64,000 bases of DNA from Paenibacillus sp. H1-7 (GCF_022354825.1 NZ_CP031168.1:6077501-6141500), one strand, 5' to 3'. Numbered from the stretch's first letter, positions 42,169 through 51,540 are shown. Notes: a model not told the origin generated them from the letters alone. Numbers and translations are program-made.

Positions 42169-42681
42169 TTAATACTGGACAAGAGAAATAATATCGATAT
42201 TTCCCAGCTTGTCCCGGCCGTTCAGTTCTTCAAGCTCAATCAAAAATGCCGCTCCGACAACCTCTCCGCCCAGCTGCTTCACCAAATTAATCGATGTTGC
42301 AATGGTTCCGCCAGTTGCAAGCAGATCGTCGGCGATCAATACTTTTTGTCCCGGCTGGATGGCATCGTCGTGCATAGCCAGCTTGTCTTTGCCATATTCC
42401 AGCGCATAATCCGCTTCAATCGTTCGGCCTGGAAGCTTACCGCTTTTGCGAATCGGCACGAAGCCAACTCCCAATTGAACGGCAAGCGGCGCGCCGATTA
42501 CGAACCCTCTCGCCTCCGGTCCGGCGATAACGTCAATTTGCTTATCCTTCAGCTGACGCGCCAGTTCGGCAATGACTTCTCTATAGACAGGGCCATTGTT
42601 GAGCAATGTCGTAATGTCCTTGAAGCTGATCCCCGGCTGCGGAAAATCATCGATCACGCGAATGTATTCTTTAAAATTCAT
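42169..42681 (-). CDS. apt: adenine phosphoribosyltransferase
   Basis: A 170-residue purine salvage enzyme, converting adenine and PRPP to AMP and pyrophosphate. Signature VLIADDLLATGGTIA (PRPP-binding loop, about 114-128), PEARGFVIGAPLA and the flexible-loop KSGKLPG. Length matches the family. Its ATG overlaps the stop of recJ (42678-42681), the usual recJ-apt pair of Bacillales. Confidence 0.97.
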   Translation of the reverse strand: MNFKEYIRVIDDFPQPGISFKDITTLLNNGPVYREVIAELARQLKDKQIDVIAGPEARGFVIGAPLAVQLGVGFVPIRKSGKLPGRTIEADYALEYGKDKLAMHDDAIQPGQKVLIADDLLATGGTIATSINLVKQLGGEVVGAAFLIELEELNGRDKLGNIDIISLVQY

Positions 42682-45122
42682 ATTATGTCCTCCAATGACG
42701 GTTTGGTTTGATTTTGACAGCCTTTCAGCAATTCATATAGCTGTTGTGCGCTGGAGTAAAGCAGCGTTTGCTCGACTTCGGCGCTATGTTTTCTTTGTTG
42801 GAACAGCCTTGACGATCCAAGCTCTTTTTTCACGGGATTAGCGACAGGCATGAAGCCTTCCGCCGTTTTCCGTACGAAGCCCAGCTCGGTGAATACATCA
42901 AGCATAAATTGAATCAGTTCCTTGGAATACCCGGACCTTCTCGATAATACATCCGTAAATGCGTTTCCTTGGAATGCCCGGTTTCCCTGCTGCTGAACTG
43001 CTCCATATACCGTTTTGAACATGTCCCGCGACGGAATCGTCCCCTGATCAAATAATTTCCCGGAAAATAATGCGTACCATCTCTGAGCATGAGCGGCGTT
43101 GGCAACGGCTTGCTCAAGCAAAGATAAGCGCGGCGGCATATCGTAAAATACCACGTCCGTTACGTCAGACCATGTGAGTCCACGCGCGAGATCATTCGCA
43201 GGTATGCATTCGCCTGTCGCTGTATCTACTTTCCAGACGGGGTATGACTTGATAAGCTGGAACCTCACCTGCTTATCGTCCGGATGAAACGTTAACAGCG
43301 CGGGCAATTTTCGCCCTTCCTGGACTTTACCATACAGCTGCTCCAGACATCTCGCCAGCTCCTGAAGCTTGTTCTCGGGCTTGGCAGCCCCTCGCCAATC
43401 GAACAGCTGAACATCGGGAACGCTAACGTCCTGAATCATCATTTGCGGCTTGCGGACCCCGTTCCACTCATTGATGGAGAGCTCGCCAAGCACATTAAGC
43501 GTAGCAGTGGAAGAAATCCACGGAAGCACCGTTCCCTTGTTGAATCCGATCGCATCGAGGGCAACCGACGCTTCTTCAGTACCCTTGCATAGCATCATCT
43601 TAATATGCTGCTGCTCTCTGCCGATCGTCCGAAGCTCCTGACAGCGCACATCGGTAAACACAAATTTCGGAACGGGATTGCCCATGCCGAAGGGCCCCAG
43701 CTGATCCAGCTGTTGAATGGTATCGATTCCGACCTCATCTAACGAGCATTCCAGGTCCGCTTGCAAAATCGGGATGAAATCGTCCGGGCTGAGCCACTCA
43801 TCCGCCAGTACGTTAAGTCTGCGTTCCAGCTCCGGCAGGTTTTCCTTGGGCAAAGTCATTCCGGCGGCTGCTTGGTGACCTCCGAAATGATCCATTAAAT
43901 CGTGGCAATGCGTCAGCGCCTGATACAGATCGAATCCGGCTATGGACCGTGCCGATCCTTTGGCCATTCCCGACTCTTTATCGATTCCAAGAATCAGTGT
44001 AGGACGATAATATTTATCGAGCAGCTTGGACGCTACTATTCCGATCACACCGACATTCCAGTCCACTTGAGCTAGCACAATCACTTTGTTCAAGCCGGAG
44101 GACATGCGTTCCTCTACCATGGCCATCGCCTGTTTGGTCATTTCATCAACAATCCGCTGCCGTTCCTTGTTCAATGAATCCAGGTCGTACGCCAGATGCT
44201 CCGCTTCCTGCTCGCTGTCCGTAATAAGCAGCCTCACGGCATCGTCTGCATTGTTAAGTCTGCCGCTGGCATTGATGCGCGGTGCCAGGGCAAAGCCGAT
44301 ATGCGTAGCATTGACATCCTTCAGCTTGACTCCGGCTACGTCGAGGAGCGAGCGGATGCCCCAGTTCTTGGTGCTCTGCATTTTCTTAATGCCTTGCCTG
44401 ACGATAACACGATTCTCGCCAAGTAAAGGCATCAAATCGGCGACGGTTCCGATGGCTGCGAATTCCAGCAGCTCTTCAGGCCACCGGCCTAGCAGTGCCT
44501 GCGCCAGCTTTAACGCCACGCCGACTCCCGCCAGCGATTTGAACGGATACGGACAATCCGGCTTCTTCGGGTTAATGACCGAGTAGGCATCCGGCAGCAG
44601 CTCGGGAGGCTCATGATGGTCCGTTACGATGACATCCATACCGAGCTCGGTGGCATAAGCGATTTCCTCAACCGCACTGATACCCGTATCGACCGTAATC
44701 AGAAGCTGTACTCCCTGTTGACGGGCCAAATCCAGAGCCGGCTTGTTCAATCCGTAGCCTTCATGGACACGGTGCGGAATATAATAATCGAATGTTGCAT
44801 TCAACTGCTTAAGCAAATGGACCATCAAGGTCGTACTGCTCACTCCGTCCGCATCGTAATCGCCATACACGCGGATTTTTTCGCCGCGTTCCAATGCCTG
44901 ACGGATTCGCTCCACCGCTTTCTGCATTCCACTTAAAAGGAACGGATCGTGGACATGATCCGTTCCCCCATGTAAAAAAGCGGCAGCATGCTCTTTGTCA
45001 GTTATTCCCCGGCTTATAAGCAGACGGGCTACCAAAGTAGAAACTTGCAGTTCGTTAGCAAATTCCTCCACTTGCCGGGCATCCGTTTTGCTTATTTTCC
45101 ATTTGGCTCTTGCTTTTAGCAT
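42678..45122 (-). CDS. recJ: single-stranded-DNA-specific exonuclease RecJ
   Basis: An 814-residue 5'-3' single-strand exonuclease of recombination and mismatch repair. DHH-family motifs: YGDYDADGVSST (motif I), TVDTGI, VTDHHEPPE (DHH), then HIGFALAPRINASGRL, and the DHHA1 GGHQAAAG signature. About 570 residues make the nuclease core, followed by the extra C-terminal region of about 240 residues typical of Bacillales RecJ. AGGAGGG precedes the ATG, immediately downstream of hairpins at 45137-45195. Confidence 0.97.
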   Translation of the reverse strand: MLKARAKWKISKTDARQVEEFANELQVSTLVARLLISRGITDKEHAAAFLHGGTDHVHDPFLLSGMQKAVERIRQALERGEKIRVYGDYDADGVSSTTLMVHLLKQLNATFDYYIPHRVHEGYGLNKPALDLARQQGVQLLITVDTGISAVEEIAYATELGMDVIVTDHHEPPELLPDAYSVINPKKPDCPYPFKSLAGVGVALKLAQALLGRWPEELLEFAAIGTVADLMPLLGENRVIVRQGIKKMQSTKNWGIRSLLDVAGVKLKDVNATHIGFALAPRINASGRLNNADDAVRLLITDSEQEAEHLAYDLDSLNKERQRIVDEMTKQAMAMVEERMSSGLNKVIVLAQVDWNVGVIGIVASKLLDKYYRPTLILGIDKESGMAKGSARSIAGFDLYQALTHCHDLMDHFGGHQAAAGMTLPKENLPELERRLNVLADEWLSPDDFIPILQADLECSLDEVGIDTIQQLDQLGPFGMGNPVPKFVFTDVRCQELRTIGREQQHIKMMLCKGTEEASVALDAIGFNKGTVLPWISSTATLNVLGELSINEWNGVRKPQMMIQDVSVPDVQLFDWRGAAKPENKLQELARCLEQLYGKVQEGRKLPALLTFHPDDKQVRFQLIKSYPVWKVDTATGECIPANDLARGLTWSDVTDVVFYDMPPRLSLLEQAVANAAHAQRWYALFSGKLFDQGTIPSRDMFKTVYGAVQQQGNRAFQGNAFTDVLSRRSGYSKELIQFMLDVFTELGFVRKTAEGFMPVANPVKKELGSSRLFQQRKHSAEVEQTLLYSSAQQLYELLKGCQNQTKPSLEDII

Positions 45123-45136
45123 GCTGTCCCTCCTAA

Positions 45137-45195
45137 AAGTTTTCCGTAGGAAAACTTACTTCGTAAGCATTTACTGGGCTTTCCGCGGGAAAGCC
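45137..45195 (-). promoter_or_regulatory. paired look-alike hairpins in the recJ leader
   Basis: Hairpin 1: AAGTTTTCC/GGAAAACTT (45137-45145 with 45149-45157). Hairpin 2: GGCTTTCC/GGAAAGCC (45177-45184 with 45188-45195). Both have 3-base loops, and CTTAC/GTAAG (45155-45159 with 45163-45167) lies between. The first ends five bases before the Shine-Dalgarno. Confidence 0.55.
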
Positions 45196-45218
45196 TTCTT
45201 CGAACTGAGTTTCTATCA

Positions 45219-46172
45219 TCAGTGCAGCATGGATGACAGGTCATTCTGATCCGAATCCATATTGTTTTTGTACGGATAGCCCGCATCATACGGATTGACA
45301 TGAATAACAACATCGGCCACATGCGTAAACCGTTTCATTAATGCCTGCTTCGCCTGTTTGGCGATGTCCTGTCCCTCATGCACGGTTATACGTGGATTCA
45401 CGCTAATTTTCACATCGACTATAACATAATGCCCTTGCTCTCGCGCCCTCAAGCCATCAACGGCAATAACGCCTTTAATCTCCTGAACCGTCTCGATCAG
45501 CTCAGCGGAATCTTCCTCGTACAGCACACGATCCATGGTGTTGCGGATGGATTCCTTAACTAACGTATATCCCGTTCTCAGAACAAGTCCCGCTACAAAC
45601 AACCCGGCGATAGGATCCAAATAGTACAAATATGTATATCCCGGATAATTGCCTGCCAGAGCTCCGACTATGCCGGCCAAGGCGGCCAGAGATGAATACA
45701 AGTCTGAGCGATGCTCCCTGCTGCTGGCCATGAATTCCGGGCTGTTAAGCTGCTTACTTACACGATATTTGTATTGAAACAGAGCTTCTTTAACAACGAT
45801 AACTATGCCTATAGCAACTAGAGCAATGGGCTTGGGTGAAGCATCCACTCCATTGTATATCGCTCTGGCTGACGAGATGGCGATTTCCAATCCAACGACC
45901 AGGAGCAGCACCGGTACGATAATCGTCGATATCGACTCTGCTTTGTCATGTCCATACGGATGATCTTTATCCGAAGGAAGCGGGGCTGTCCGCAATCCCG
46001 TGAATACCGCTGCCGATCGAATCACATTCGATACAGAATGAAATGCATCGGCAATAAGCGCCGTACTGCCGGATAGGATGCCGATCGCACCCGTCACCAT
46101 GGCCAGCGCCATATTTCCGGTTATTCCGATCCAGGCGCCGAACCGCGCCTTCTGATACCGCTCATCTGACAT
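45219..46172 (-). CDS. cation diffusion facilitator (CDF) family transporter
   Basis: 317 residues from ATG at 46172 (GAGGAG seven bases upstream). Six helices in the first about 210 residues, then the cytoplasmic metal-sensing domain (VDGLRAREQGHYVIVDVKISVNP). TM2 carries LIADAFHSVSN: the usual second acidic ligand of the transport site is Asn here. TM5 keeps EHRSD with His and Asp. Metal (Zn, Mn, Fe, Co) not assignable; proton antiport is the family mechanism. It sits between secF and recJ with a terminator-like hairpin upstream. Confidence 0.88.
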   Translation of the reverse strand: MSDERYQKARFGAWIGITGNMALAMVTGAIGILSGSTALIADAFHSVSNVIRSAAVFTGLRTAPLPSDKDHPYGHDKAESISTIIVPVLLLVVGLEIAISSARAIYNGVDASPKPIALVAIGIVIVVKEALFQYKYRVSKQLNSPEFMASSREHRSDLYSSLAALAGIVGALAGNYPGYTYLYYLDPIAGLFVAGLVLRTGYTLVKESIRNTMDRVLYEEDSAELIETVQEIKGVIAVDGLRAREQGHYVIVDVKISVNPRITVHEGQDIAKQAKQALMKRFTHVADVVIHVNPYDAGYPYKNNMDSDQNDLSSMLH

Positions 46173-46203
46173 GGGACAACTCCTCATGTGAATTGTATAG
46201 AAA

Positions 46204-46230
46204 GGCCGCGGAAACGAATGTCTCGCGGCC
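46204..46230 (-). terminator. probable terminator of secDF
   Basis: A 7-bp GC stem GGCCGCG/CGCGGCC (46204-46210 with 46224-46230) starting six bases past the secF stop, followed by TTTCT on the minus strand. Confidence 0.6.
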
Positions 46231-46235
46231 AGCTA

Positions 46236-47147
46236 TTATTCTTTTACTGCAGTTGCTCTTGCTTTAGAACCTAGTGATTTATTCTTCAACACATACCACA
46301 ATGGCGTTGCGATACATATGGAGGAATAGGCACCGGACGTCAACCCGATGATTTTGGCCAAAGCGAACAGCTTGATCGATTCACTTCCGAAAATAAACAA
46401 GCATAGCGCCGCGATTAAAACGGTAATAACCGTATTAATATTCCGCGACATCGTCTGCCAAATACTTGCATTCAGCATGTTGGCAACGTCTTCGCTAGAT
46501 TTAAGACGGGAGAAGCGCATGTTTTCGCGGACCCGGTCGAAAATAACGATCTTATCGTTGATCGAATAACCGATGGTGGTCAATACCGCGGCAAGGAATG
46601 GCAGGCTGACCTCCAGACGGAAGATCGCAAACATAGCAATAACGATAAATGCGTCATGCAAAATTGCAATAATAGCAGCCAACGCAAAACGCCATTCAAA
46701 GCGGAAGCTTACATATATACAAATCGCTACGCTTGCAATAGCAACGGCGATCATCCCCTTATATCCCATTTCCTTGGCAATATCGGGAGATACGGTGTTG
46801 ACTTCCTGGGACACCTTGTCCCCGAAAGCCTCAACCATTTTCGCATTGACCAGCTTGATCTCGTCATCGGTCAATATCGTATCAAAACGTGCCGAGACAT
46901 GATCGTTATTGCCGCTTATCGTCAAGACGGCCGGCTCCAATTTGGCATTATTGAATGCTTGCTCTACTTTTTCTTTGGTTACGGCTTGTCCCATATTAAT
47001 ATCGAGAGATGTCCCTGCTTTAAAATCGACACCGTAATTCAGGTTCATAGTAACCAGCACGATCAATCCGATCAACAGGATGGCGATGGAGGCGATAAAA
47101 AACTTATTACGGTTTTTAATGAAGTCAAAGTGATTTTTATAGTCCAC
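46236..47147 (-). CDS. secF: protein translocase subunit SecF
   Basis: A 303-residue inner-membrane protein of the Sec machinery, with six membrane helices and one extracytoplasmic domain after helix 1 (GVDFKAGTSLDI). Family motif LTTIGYSINDKIVIFDRVREN. It starts with GTG 11 bases inside the end of secD, with AAAGGAG upstream, so translation is coupled. With SecD it uses the proton gradient to complete export of secreted proteins. Confidence 0.95.
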   Translation of the reverse strand: MDYKNHFDFIKNRNKFFIASIAILLIGLIVLVTMNLNYGVDFKAGTSLDINMGQAVTKEKVEQAFNNAKLEPAVLTISGNNDHVSARFDTILTDDEIKLVNAKMVEAFGDKVSQEVNTVSPDIAKEMGYKGMIAVAIASVAICIYVSFRFEWRFALAAIIAILHDAFIVIAMFAIFRLEVSLPFLAAVLTTIGYSINDKIVIFDRVRENMRFSRLKSSEDVANMLNASIWQTMSRNINTVITVLIAALCLFIFGSESIKLFALAKIIGLTSGAYSSICIATPLWYVLKNKSLGSKARATAVKE

Positions 47148-48363
47148 GGATTTCCGACTCCTTTACACCGAAATAAGCAGATTTCTTAAACAAATTGCTC
47201 TTGATGATCAAATGAATGTACCAGCGGGATAGGAATACGTTCGTCAGTACGCTCAGAATAATACTCATAATCGTTGTCAATGCAAATCCGCGGATGGCTC
47301 CGTTACCGACATAATAAAGAACGGCGGCGGCGATCAGGTTCGTAATGTTGGCATCCATGATCGTGCGGAACGAATGCTTGGAGCCGGATTTCAAAGAGGA
47401 GAGCAGGCTCTTGCCGCTGCGGATTTCTTCCTTGATCCGTTCATAAGTAATGATGTTGGCGTCGACGGCCATACCGATACCCAGCACGAAGGCTGCAATA
47501 CCCGGAAGTGTCAACGTAGCGTTCATCAGCCAGAATGCTCCCAGGAGCAAGAAGGTATAAGTGATCAGCGTAATCGCCGCGACAATACCTGGCAGACGGT
47601 AGAACGCCAGCATGAAAACAAGGATCAGTATCGCACCGATCAGGCCGGCTTGTACCGTTTGATGCAGAGACAGCTGTCCAAGCGATGCTCCTACTACCTG
47701 CGTATATTTCTCCGTAAGCTTCAACGGAAGCGCACCGAGGTTAATCGTATTTGCCAGATTCGTAGCTTCATCGAACGTGTAATTGCCGGAGATGCTAGCA
47801 TTTCCGTCACTAATAACGTTGTTGACGATTGGCGCCGACAATTGAGTTTCGTCCAAGTAAATGGCCAGAGGCTGACCGAGCAGCTTCTCCGTTACTTTTT
47901 TAAACTTGTCTGCGTCCTTCACCTTGATGTTGATCATCGGACGATTTGCCTGGTCAAAGCCTACTTTCGCTCCGCCCTCGACGAAATCGCTTCCGAGCAT
48001 TTCTTTCGTGCCGTCAGGGCCGCGGAAGGTCAGATCCGCAGGCTTCTTAATGATTTTGCGGACTTCTTCTTCGTTCTTTACATCCGCAAGGCGAACGCGA
48101 ATACGGTCTTTGCCCTCTGTAGTAATCTCGGGCTCGGCAATACCTAGGCTATCGGCCCGTTTCATCAGGCTGTTAGCGGTTTGCTTCAACGAATCCATCG
48201 TGACGGGCTTGCCTGCTTCTACCGGCTCGGCCACGTACAATATTTCAAAACCACCCTTGAGATCCAAACCGAGTTTAATGTTCTGGACTAATCCCGGAGT
48301 GAAGAAGGCAATGCAGCCAAAGCTGATGACCACGACTGCCAAAAATGCGATAATCCGTTTCAT
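47137..48363 (-). CDS. secD: protein translocase subunit SecD
   Basis: A 408-residue partner of SecF. N-terminal helix, large extracytoplasmic region with GLDLKGGFEILY and ALPLKLTEKYTQVVGASLG, then five helices including GIGMAVDANIITYERIKEE, the proton-pathway motif. In B. subtilis SecD and SecF are one polypeptide; here they are separate overlapping genes, the arrangement seen in E. coli and many other bacteria. A strong promoter lies 36-64 bp upstream. Confidence 0.95.
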   Translation of the reverse strand: MKRIIAFLAVVVISFGCIAFFTPGLVQNIKLGLDLKGGFEILYVAEPVEAGKPVTMDSLKQTANSLMKRADSLGIAEPEITTEGKDRIRVRLADVKNEEEVRKIIKKPADLTFRGPDGTKEMLGSDFVEGGAKVGFDQANRPMINIKVKDADKFKKVTEKLLGQPLAIYLDETQLSAPIVNNVISDGNASISGNYTFDEATNLANTINLGALPLKLTEKYTQVVGASLGQLSLHQTVQAGLIGAILILVFMLAFYRLPGIVAAITLITYTFLLLGAFWLMNATLTLPGIAAFVLGIGMAVDANIITYERIKEEIRSGKSLLSSLKSGSKHSFRTIMDANITNLIAAAVLYYVGNGAIRGFALTTIMSIILSVLTNVFLSRWYIHLIIKSNLFKKSAYFGVKESEIRGL

Positions 48364-48398
48364 GTCGTTAACGTTCTCCTTCCATACTCAATATTCCT

Positions 48399-48427
48399 AT
48401 TATACCTACGTGTGAAAAACGAGTCAA
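48399..48427 (-). promoter_or_regulatory. sigma-A promoter of secD-secF
   Basis: Minus strand TTGACT (48427-48422), 17 bases, TATAAT (48404-48399); 11 of 12 consensus bases. Confidence 0.8.
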
Positions 48428-48465
48428 TTTGACGATGCTTCCAAACTATCGACAACGGCATTTAG

Positions 48466-48499
48466 AAAACAAACAACCCTTCCGTCATTGGAAAGGGTT
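48466..48499 (-). terminator. terminator overlapping the comN stop codon
   Basis: Stem AACCCTTCC/GGAAAGGGTT (48475-48483 with 48490-48499, one bulge) spans the last codons and the stop at 48485-48487, then GTTTGTTTTC on the minus strand. Confidence 0.65.
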
Positions 48500-49015
48500 G
48501 GTCTTATAGATGCTCATCGTCATCCAGTTCATGAATTGAGTTACCTTCAGCGACAAAATATCATTGACCACTTTGTACAGCGGCGGAGTACCCGTCTTCT
48601 GATACTTTTCGCTGACACATTCCCATATTTCCCTGCCCGTCACATGCTCATACCCGATCATTCGGAATTCATCCGCTTTGCTGTTGCACATCTCCTCTAT
48701 CATCTCGTTCAGCTCTTGATCGGATAGCGGCTCAGCATACTCGGAAGGAGCGATCTCATCCTCGTTCTGAAGCTGGTCTTCGAATAATTCATCATCCCCC
48801 GGACGATCTCCCAGCCTATCTGTCTCGGCCGGATCCGCTGCAGCAAGCTCGACTGCCGCAGCCTGCTCGCTCTTCGCATCGTCCTCTAACGTTTCCCCTT
48901 CTTCCTCCGGATATGGATACTCTACAGGCTCCCCCGGCTCGGGCATTTCCGCTTTCTCCGCTTCCGTCAACGCTTCCGCCTGCTGCTGCTTTTTATCAAG
49001 CCCGTCTTGATCCAC
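48485..49015 (-). CDS. comN: ComN-like post-transcriptional regulator with acidic N-terminal extension
   Basis: 176 residues from GTG at 49015, nine bases after AGGAGG; ATG codons at 49024 and 49021 are closer to that site. The C-terminal 80 residues (LNEMIEEMCNSKADEFR, GYEHVTGREIWECV, LYKVVNDILSLKVTQFMNW) match ComN (YrzD), which in B. subtilis affects comE mRNA and localises with DivIVA. The first about 95 residues are very acidic (many Glu/Asp/Pro) and probably disordered; B. subtilis ComN is only about 100 residues. Position between secDF and spoVB is as in B. subtilis. Confidence 0.8.
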   Translation of the reverse strand: MDQDGLDKKQQQAEALTEAEKAEMPEPGEPVEYPYPEEEGETLEDDAKSEQAAAVELAAADPAETDRLGDRPGDDELFEDQLQNEDEIAPSEYAEPLSDQELNEMIEEMCNSKADEFRMIGYEHVTGREIWECVSEKYQKTGTPPLYKVVNDILSLKVTQFMNWMTMSIYKTNPFQ

Positions 49016-49173
49016 GTCCATCATCCTCCTGCAGTACAGCATCGTTTATACAATAATTCGCTGCGGTCCGCTTATTTCCTTCCCGGCAGCCCGTTCTATT
49101 CAGAAAAAATGTCTGACTTGGACAGGTTCAGCATATTCATTAAGTAAACCATAAGGGAGGAAGAACAATCCAA

Positions 49174-50742
49174 GTGACCAAACAATCGTTCATCCAAGGC
49201 ACGCTCATTTTGCTTGCTGCCGGCATCATCAACCGCATCCTCGGCTTCATCCCCAGGATTACGCTTCCGCGCGTTATCGGAGCAGAAGGCATTGGGCTGT
49301 ACCAGATGGGCTACCCGTTTCTTATCGTTATTTTGACGATAATAACGGGAGGCATTCCCATTGCCGTAGCCAAGCTTGTTGCAGAAGCCGAGGCAGCGGA
49401 AGACGAAGCCCGGATACGACGCATTTTCCGCTTGTCGCTTCTTCTGTCCATATCCCTTAGCACCGTGTTCACTCTGGTCAGCTTGCTTGCCGCGCGCTGG
49501 ATATCCACCCATTTGCTTACCGATTCGCGGGTATATTATACGTTTCTTGTCATGACTCCGATCATTCTCATCGTCGGCATCGGCTCCGTCTATCGCGGTT
49601 ATTTCCAGGGACGGCAAAATATGATCCCCACCGCGCTGTCGCAGGTCATCGAGACGCTGGTCCGAATCGTCACCGTTCTTGTATTTGCTTACCTCATGCT
49701 TCCTTACGGCCTCGAGTATGCCGCGGCAGGGGCAATGGCAGGCGTTCTTGTAGGGGAAATATCCGCATTGCTGGTTTTGTATATTATGTTTCGTACAAGC
49801 CGCACCCGTTCTCGCACCGTGCCTTTTACCGGTAATAAAGCTGCTGAAGCAACCGCAGGACCCTGGGAACATTTAAAGCAGCTGCTTAAGCTGGCTACAC
49901 CCATTACCGGCAGCAAGCTGGTCGGTTCCTGCTCCTATTTCTTCGAGTCGATTATCACCGTAAGGAGCCTTGCCTCGGCCGGAGTAGCCACCAAACTCGC
50001 GACAGCGCAGTACGGAGCGCTCCAAGGGATGGTTATGCCTATTCTCATGCTGCCCAGCGCGCTAACCTATTCGTTGTCCGTGTCACTGGTTCCCTCTTTA
50101 TCGGAAGCAGCTGCGCAAAATGACATGAAGACCATTCACTCCCGCCTTCATCAATCGCTGAGACTGGCATTGGTCACGGGTGCTCCGTTCGCGATGATCA
50201 TGTTCGTGCTTGCCGAGCCGCTGTGCCAGTTGTTTTACGGCCAAAGCCAGGTCGCCTCAATGCTCAAAATGATGGCGCCCGTTGCCTTGTTTATTTATTT
50301 TCAGGCGCCTCTTCAAGCAACGCTGCAGGCATTGGAGAGACCCGGCAGCGCTTTGGTGAACACCTTGACCGGCTCGATCGTCAAGCTGTCGCTTATCTAC
50401 TGGCTGGCGAGCAAGCCCGAATTCGGCATTCTCGGTGCGGTAATGGCGATTAATGTGAATATTATGCTCGTAACCATTTTGCATTGGCTCAGTGTGTCCA
50501 AGCTTCTCAAGTTTCATATGGAAATGCTCGACTTTGCCAAAGTCGGCATGGCCATGGCCGTATCGGGGCTCGCTAGCCACTTTATCATGTATACCGAATG
50601 GCTCTCTAATGAAACCGTACGCTTTTTCGTTTCCTGTTCGGCGGGTCTTCTGTTGTATTTGCTTAGCGCGGTTATGATGAGATTGATCGACCGCAACGAT
50701 CTGCTGCGCTTGGTTTGGTTAAGTAAGAAATGGCTGAAGTGA
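49174..50742 (+). CDS. spoVB: stage V sporulation protein B (MOP/MurJ-like flippase)
   Basis: A 522-residue integral membrane protein with about 14 helices, polysaccharide-biosynthesis (MOP) family: FIQGTLILLAAGIINRILGF at the N-terminus, SVYRGYFQGRQNMIPTALSQ, and ALTYSLSVSLVPSLSEA. SpoVB is needed for spore cortex formation and probably flips a lipid-linked precursor. GTG start with AAGGGAGGAAG upstream. It abuts the convergent DUF421 gene with no gap (50742/50743), and position beside comN supports the name. Confidence 0.92.
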   Translation: MTKQSFIQGTLILLAAGIINRILGFIPRITLPRVIGAEGIGLYQMGYPFLIVILTIITGGIPIAVAKLVAEAEAAEDEARIRRIFRLSLLLSISLSTVFTLVSLLAARWISTHLLTDSRVYYTFLVMTPIILIVGIGSVYRGYFQGRQNMIPTALSQVIETLVRIVTVLVFAYLMLPYGLEYAAAGAMAGVLVGEISALLVLYIMFRTSRTRSRTVPFTGNKAAEATAGPWEHLKQLLKLATPITGSKLVGSCSYFFESIITVRSLASAGVATKLATAQYGALQGMVMPILMLPSALTYSLSVSLVPSLSEAAAQNDMKTIHSRLHQSLRLALVTGAPFAMIMFVLAEPLCQLFYGQSQVASMLKMMAPVALFIYFQAPLQATLQALERPGSALVNTLTGSIVKLSLIYWLASKPEFGILGAVMAINVNIMLVTILHWLSVSKLLKFHMEMLDFAKVGMAMAVSGLASHFIMYTEWLSNETVRFFVSCSAGLLLYLLSAVMMRLIDRNDLLRLVWLSKKWLK

Positions 50743-51423
50743 TTATCGTTTCCGGTCGATAAACCATTTCCCCCGATGATCGATCGTACAGAAGAACACC
50801 TCTTTAAAATCGTGAACGCCCTTCAATTGCAGCTCATTCTTCAGCCAAAACCGGGTTTTCCCCAGCTTCCCCAAGCTGTCATCCTGCACTTTTCCGTCCA
50901 TGATGAGCGGTAACGGCAGTCCTTCATAGCGAATCGTAGCCTGTTGCTTGGCAGCAGGCTTCTTTGCCTCGTTTTCTTCCCTCTCTACGACGGTCAGCTT
51001 GCCCGAGGGCTCCAATATGGCAAATTCGACATCCGCGACGTCAACGACTTTATTTTGCCTTAGCTGCAGCAATAAATCGTCCAGATTGTACCTGTGCCGT
51101 TTCATGACATCCCGGTTCAGCTTGCCATTATGGATGACGACGGCCGGTCTTCCCTCAAACACGCGGCGGAGCTTTTCATTTTTCAAGGACAAGTAGGCGA
51201 TAAACAGCTGCACCAGCACCAAAGTGAACATCGGAACAATGCCTTCCAGCAGCGGCTTATGTAAATCCTCGAGCACGAACACGGCAATTTCCGCAATCAT
51301 GATCGATATAACCAGATCAAACAGCGACAGCTTGCCGATCTCGCGCTTTCCCATGATCCGGAGCGTCAGGAACACGATGAAATAGACAAGCAGGGTACGC
51401 AAAAAAAGAGCCAAAATCTCCAT
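50743..51423 (-). CDS. yrbG: DUF421 membrane protein (YrbG/YetF-like)
   Basis: A 226-residue protein with three N-terminal membrane helices (LRTLLVYFIVFLTLRIMGKREIG, then SLFDLVISIMIAEIAVFVLE) and two soluble DUF421 domains: NLDDLLLQLRQNKVVDVADVEFAILEP and the C-terminal KTRFWLKNELQLKGV. The role is unknown; relatives are sporulation- or stress-linked. Gene order (spoVB-yrbG-yrzE-yajC) matches B. subtilis. Confidence 0.88.
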   Translation of the reverse strand: MEILALFLRTLLVYFIVFLTLRIMGKREIGKLSLFDLVISIMIAEIAVFVLEDLHKPLLEGIVPMFTLVLVQLFIAYLSLKNEKLRRVFEGRPAVVIHNGKLNRDVMKRHRYNLDDLLLQLRQNKVVDVADVEFAILEPSGKLTVVEREENEAKKPAAKQQATIRYEGLPLPLIMDGKVQDDSLGKLGKTRFWLKNELQLKGVHDFKEVFFCTIDHRGKWFIDRKR

Positions 51424-51540
51424 GGTCTCGCTATCCCCCCATCAGCTTTGCAAAGCGAAGTCAGGACGTTTCCATGGGTATTTTGACCTTTAGCCATTGC
51501 CGTCATGCAGTTTGATGAACTACGAATTGCTGGGAAATCC

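Noticed and set aside
49096..49872. 258-residue minus-strand frame opposite spoVB
   Set aside because: Low-complexity shadow of spoVB with no start signal.
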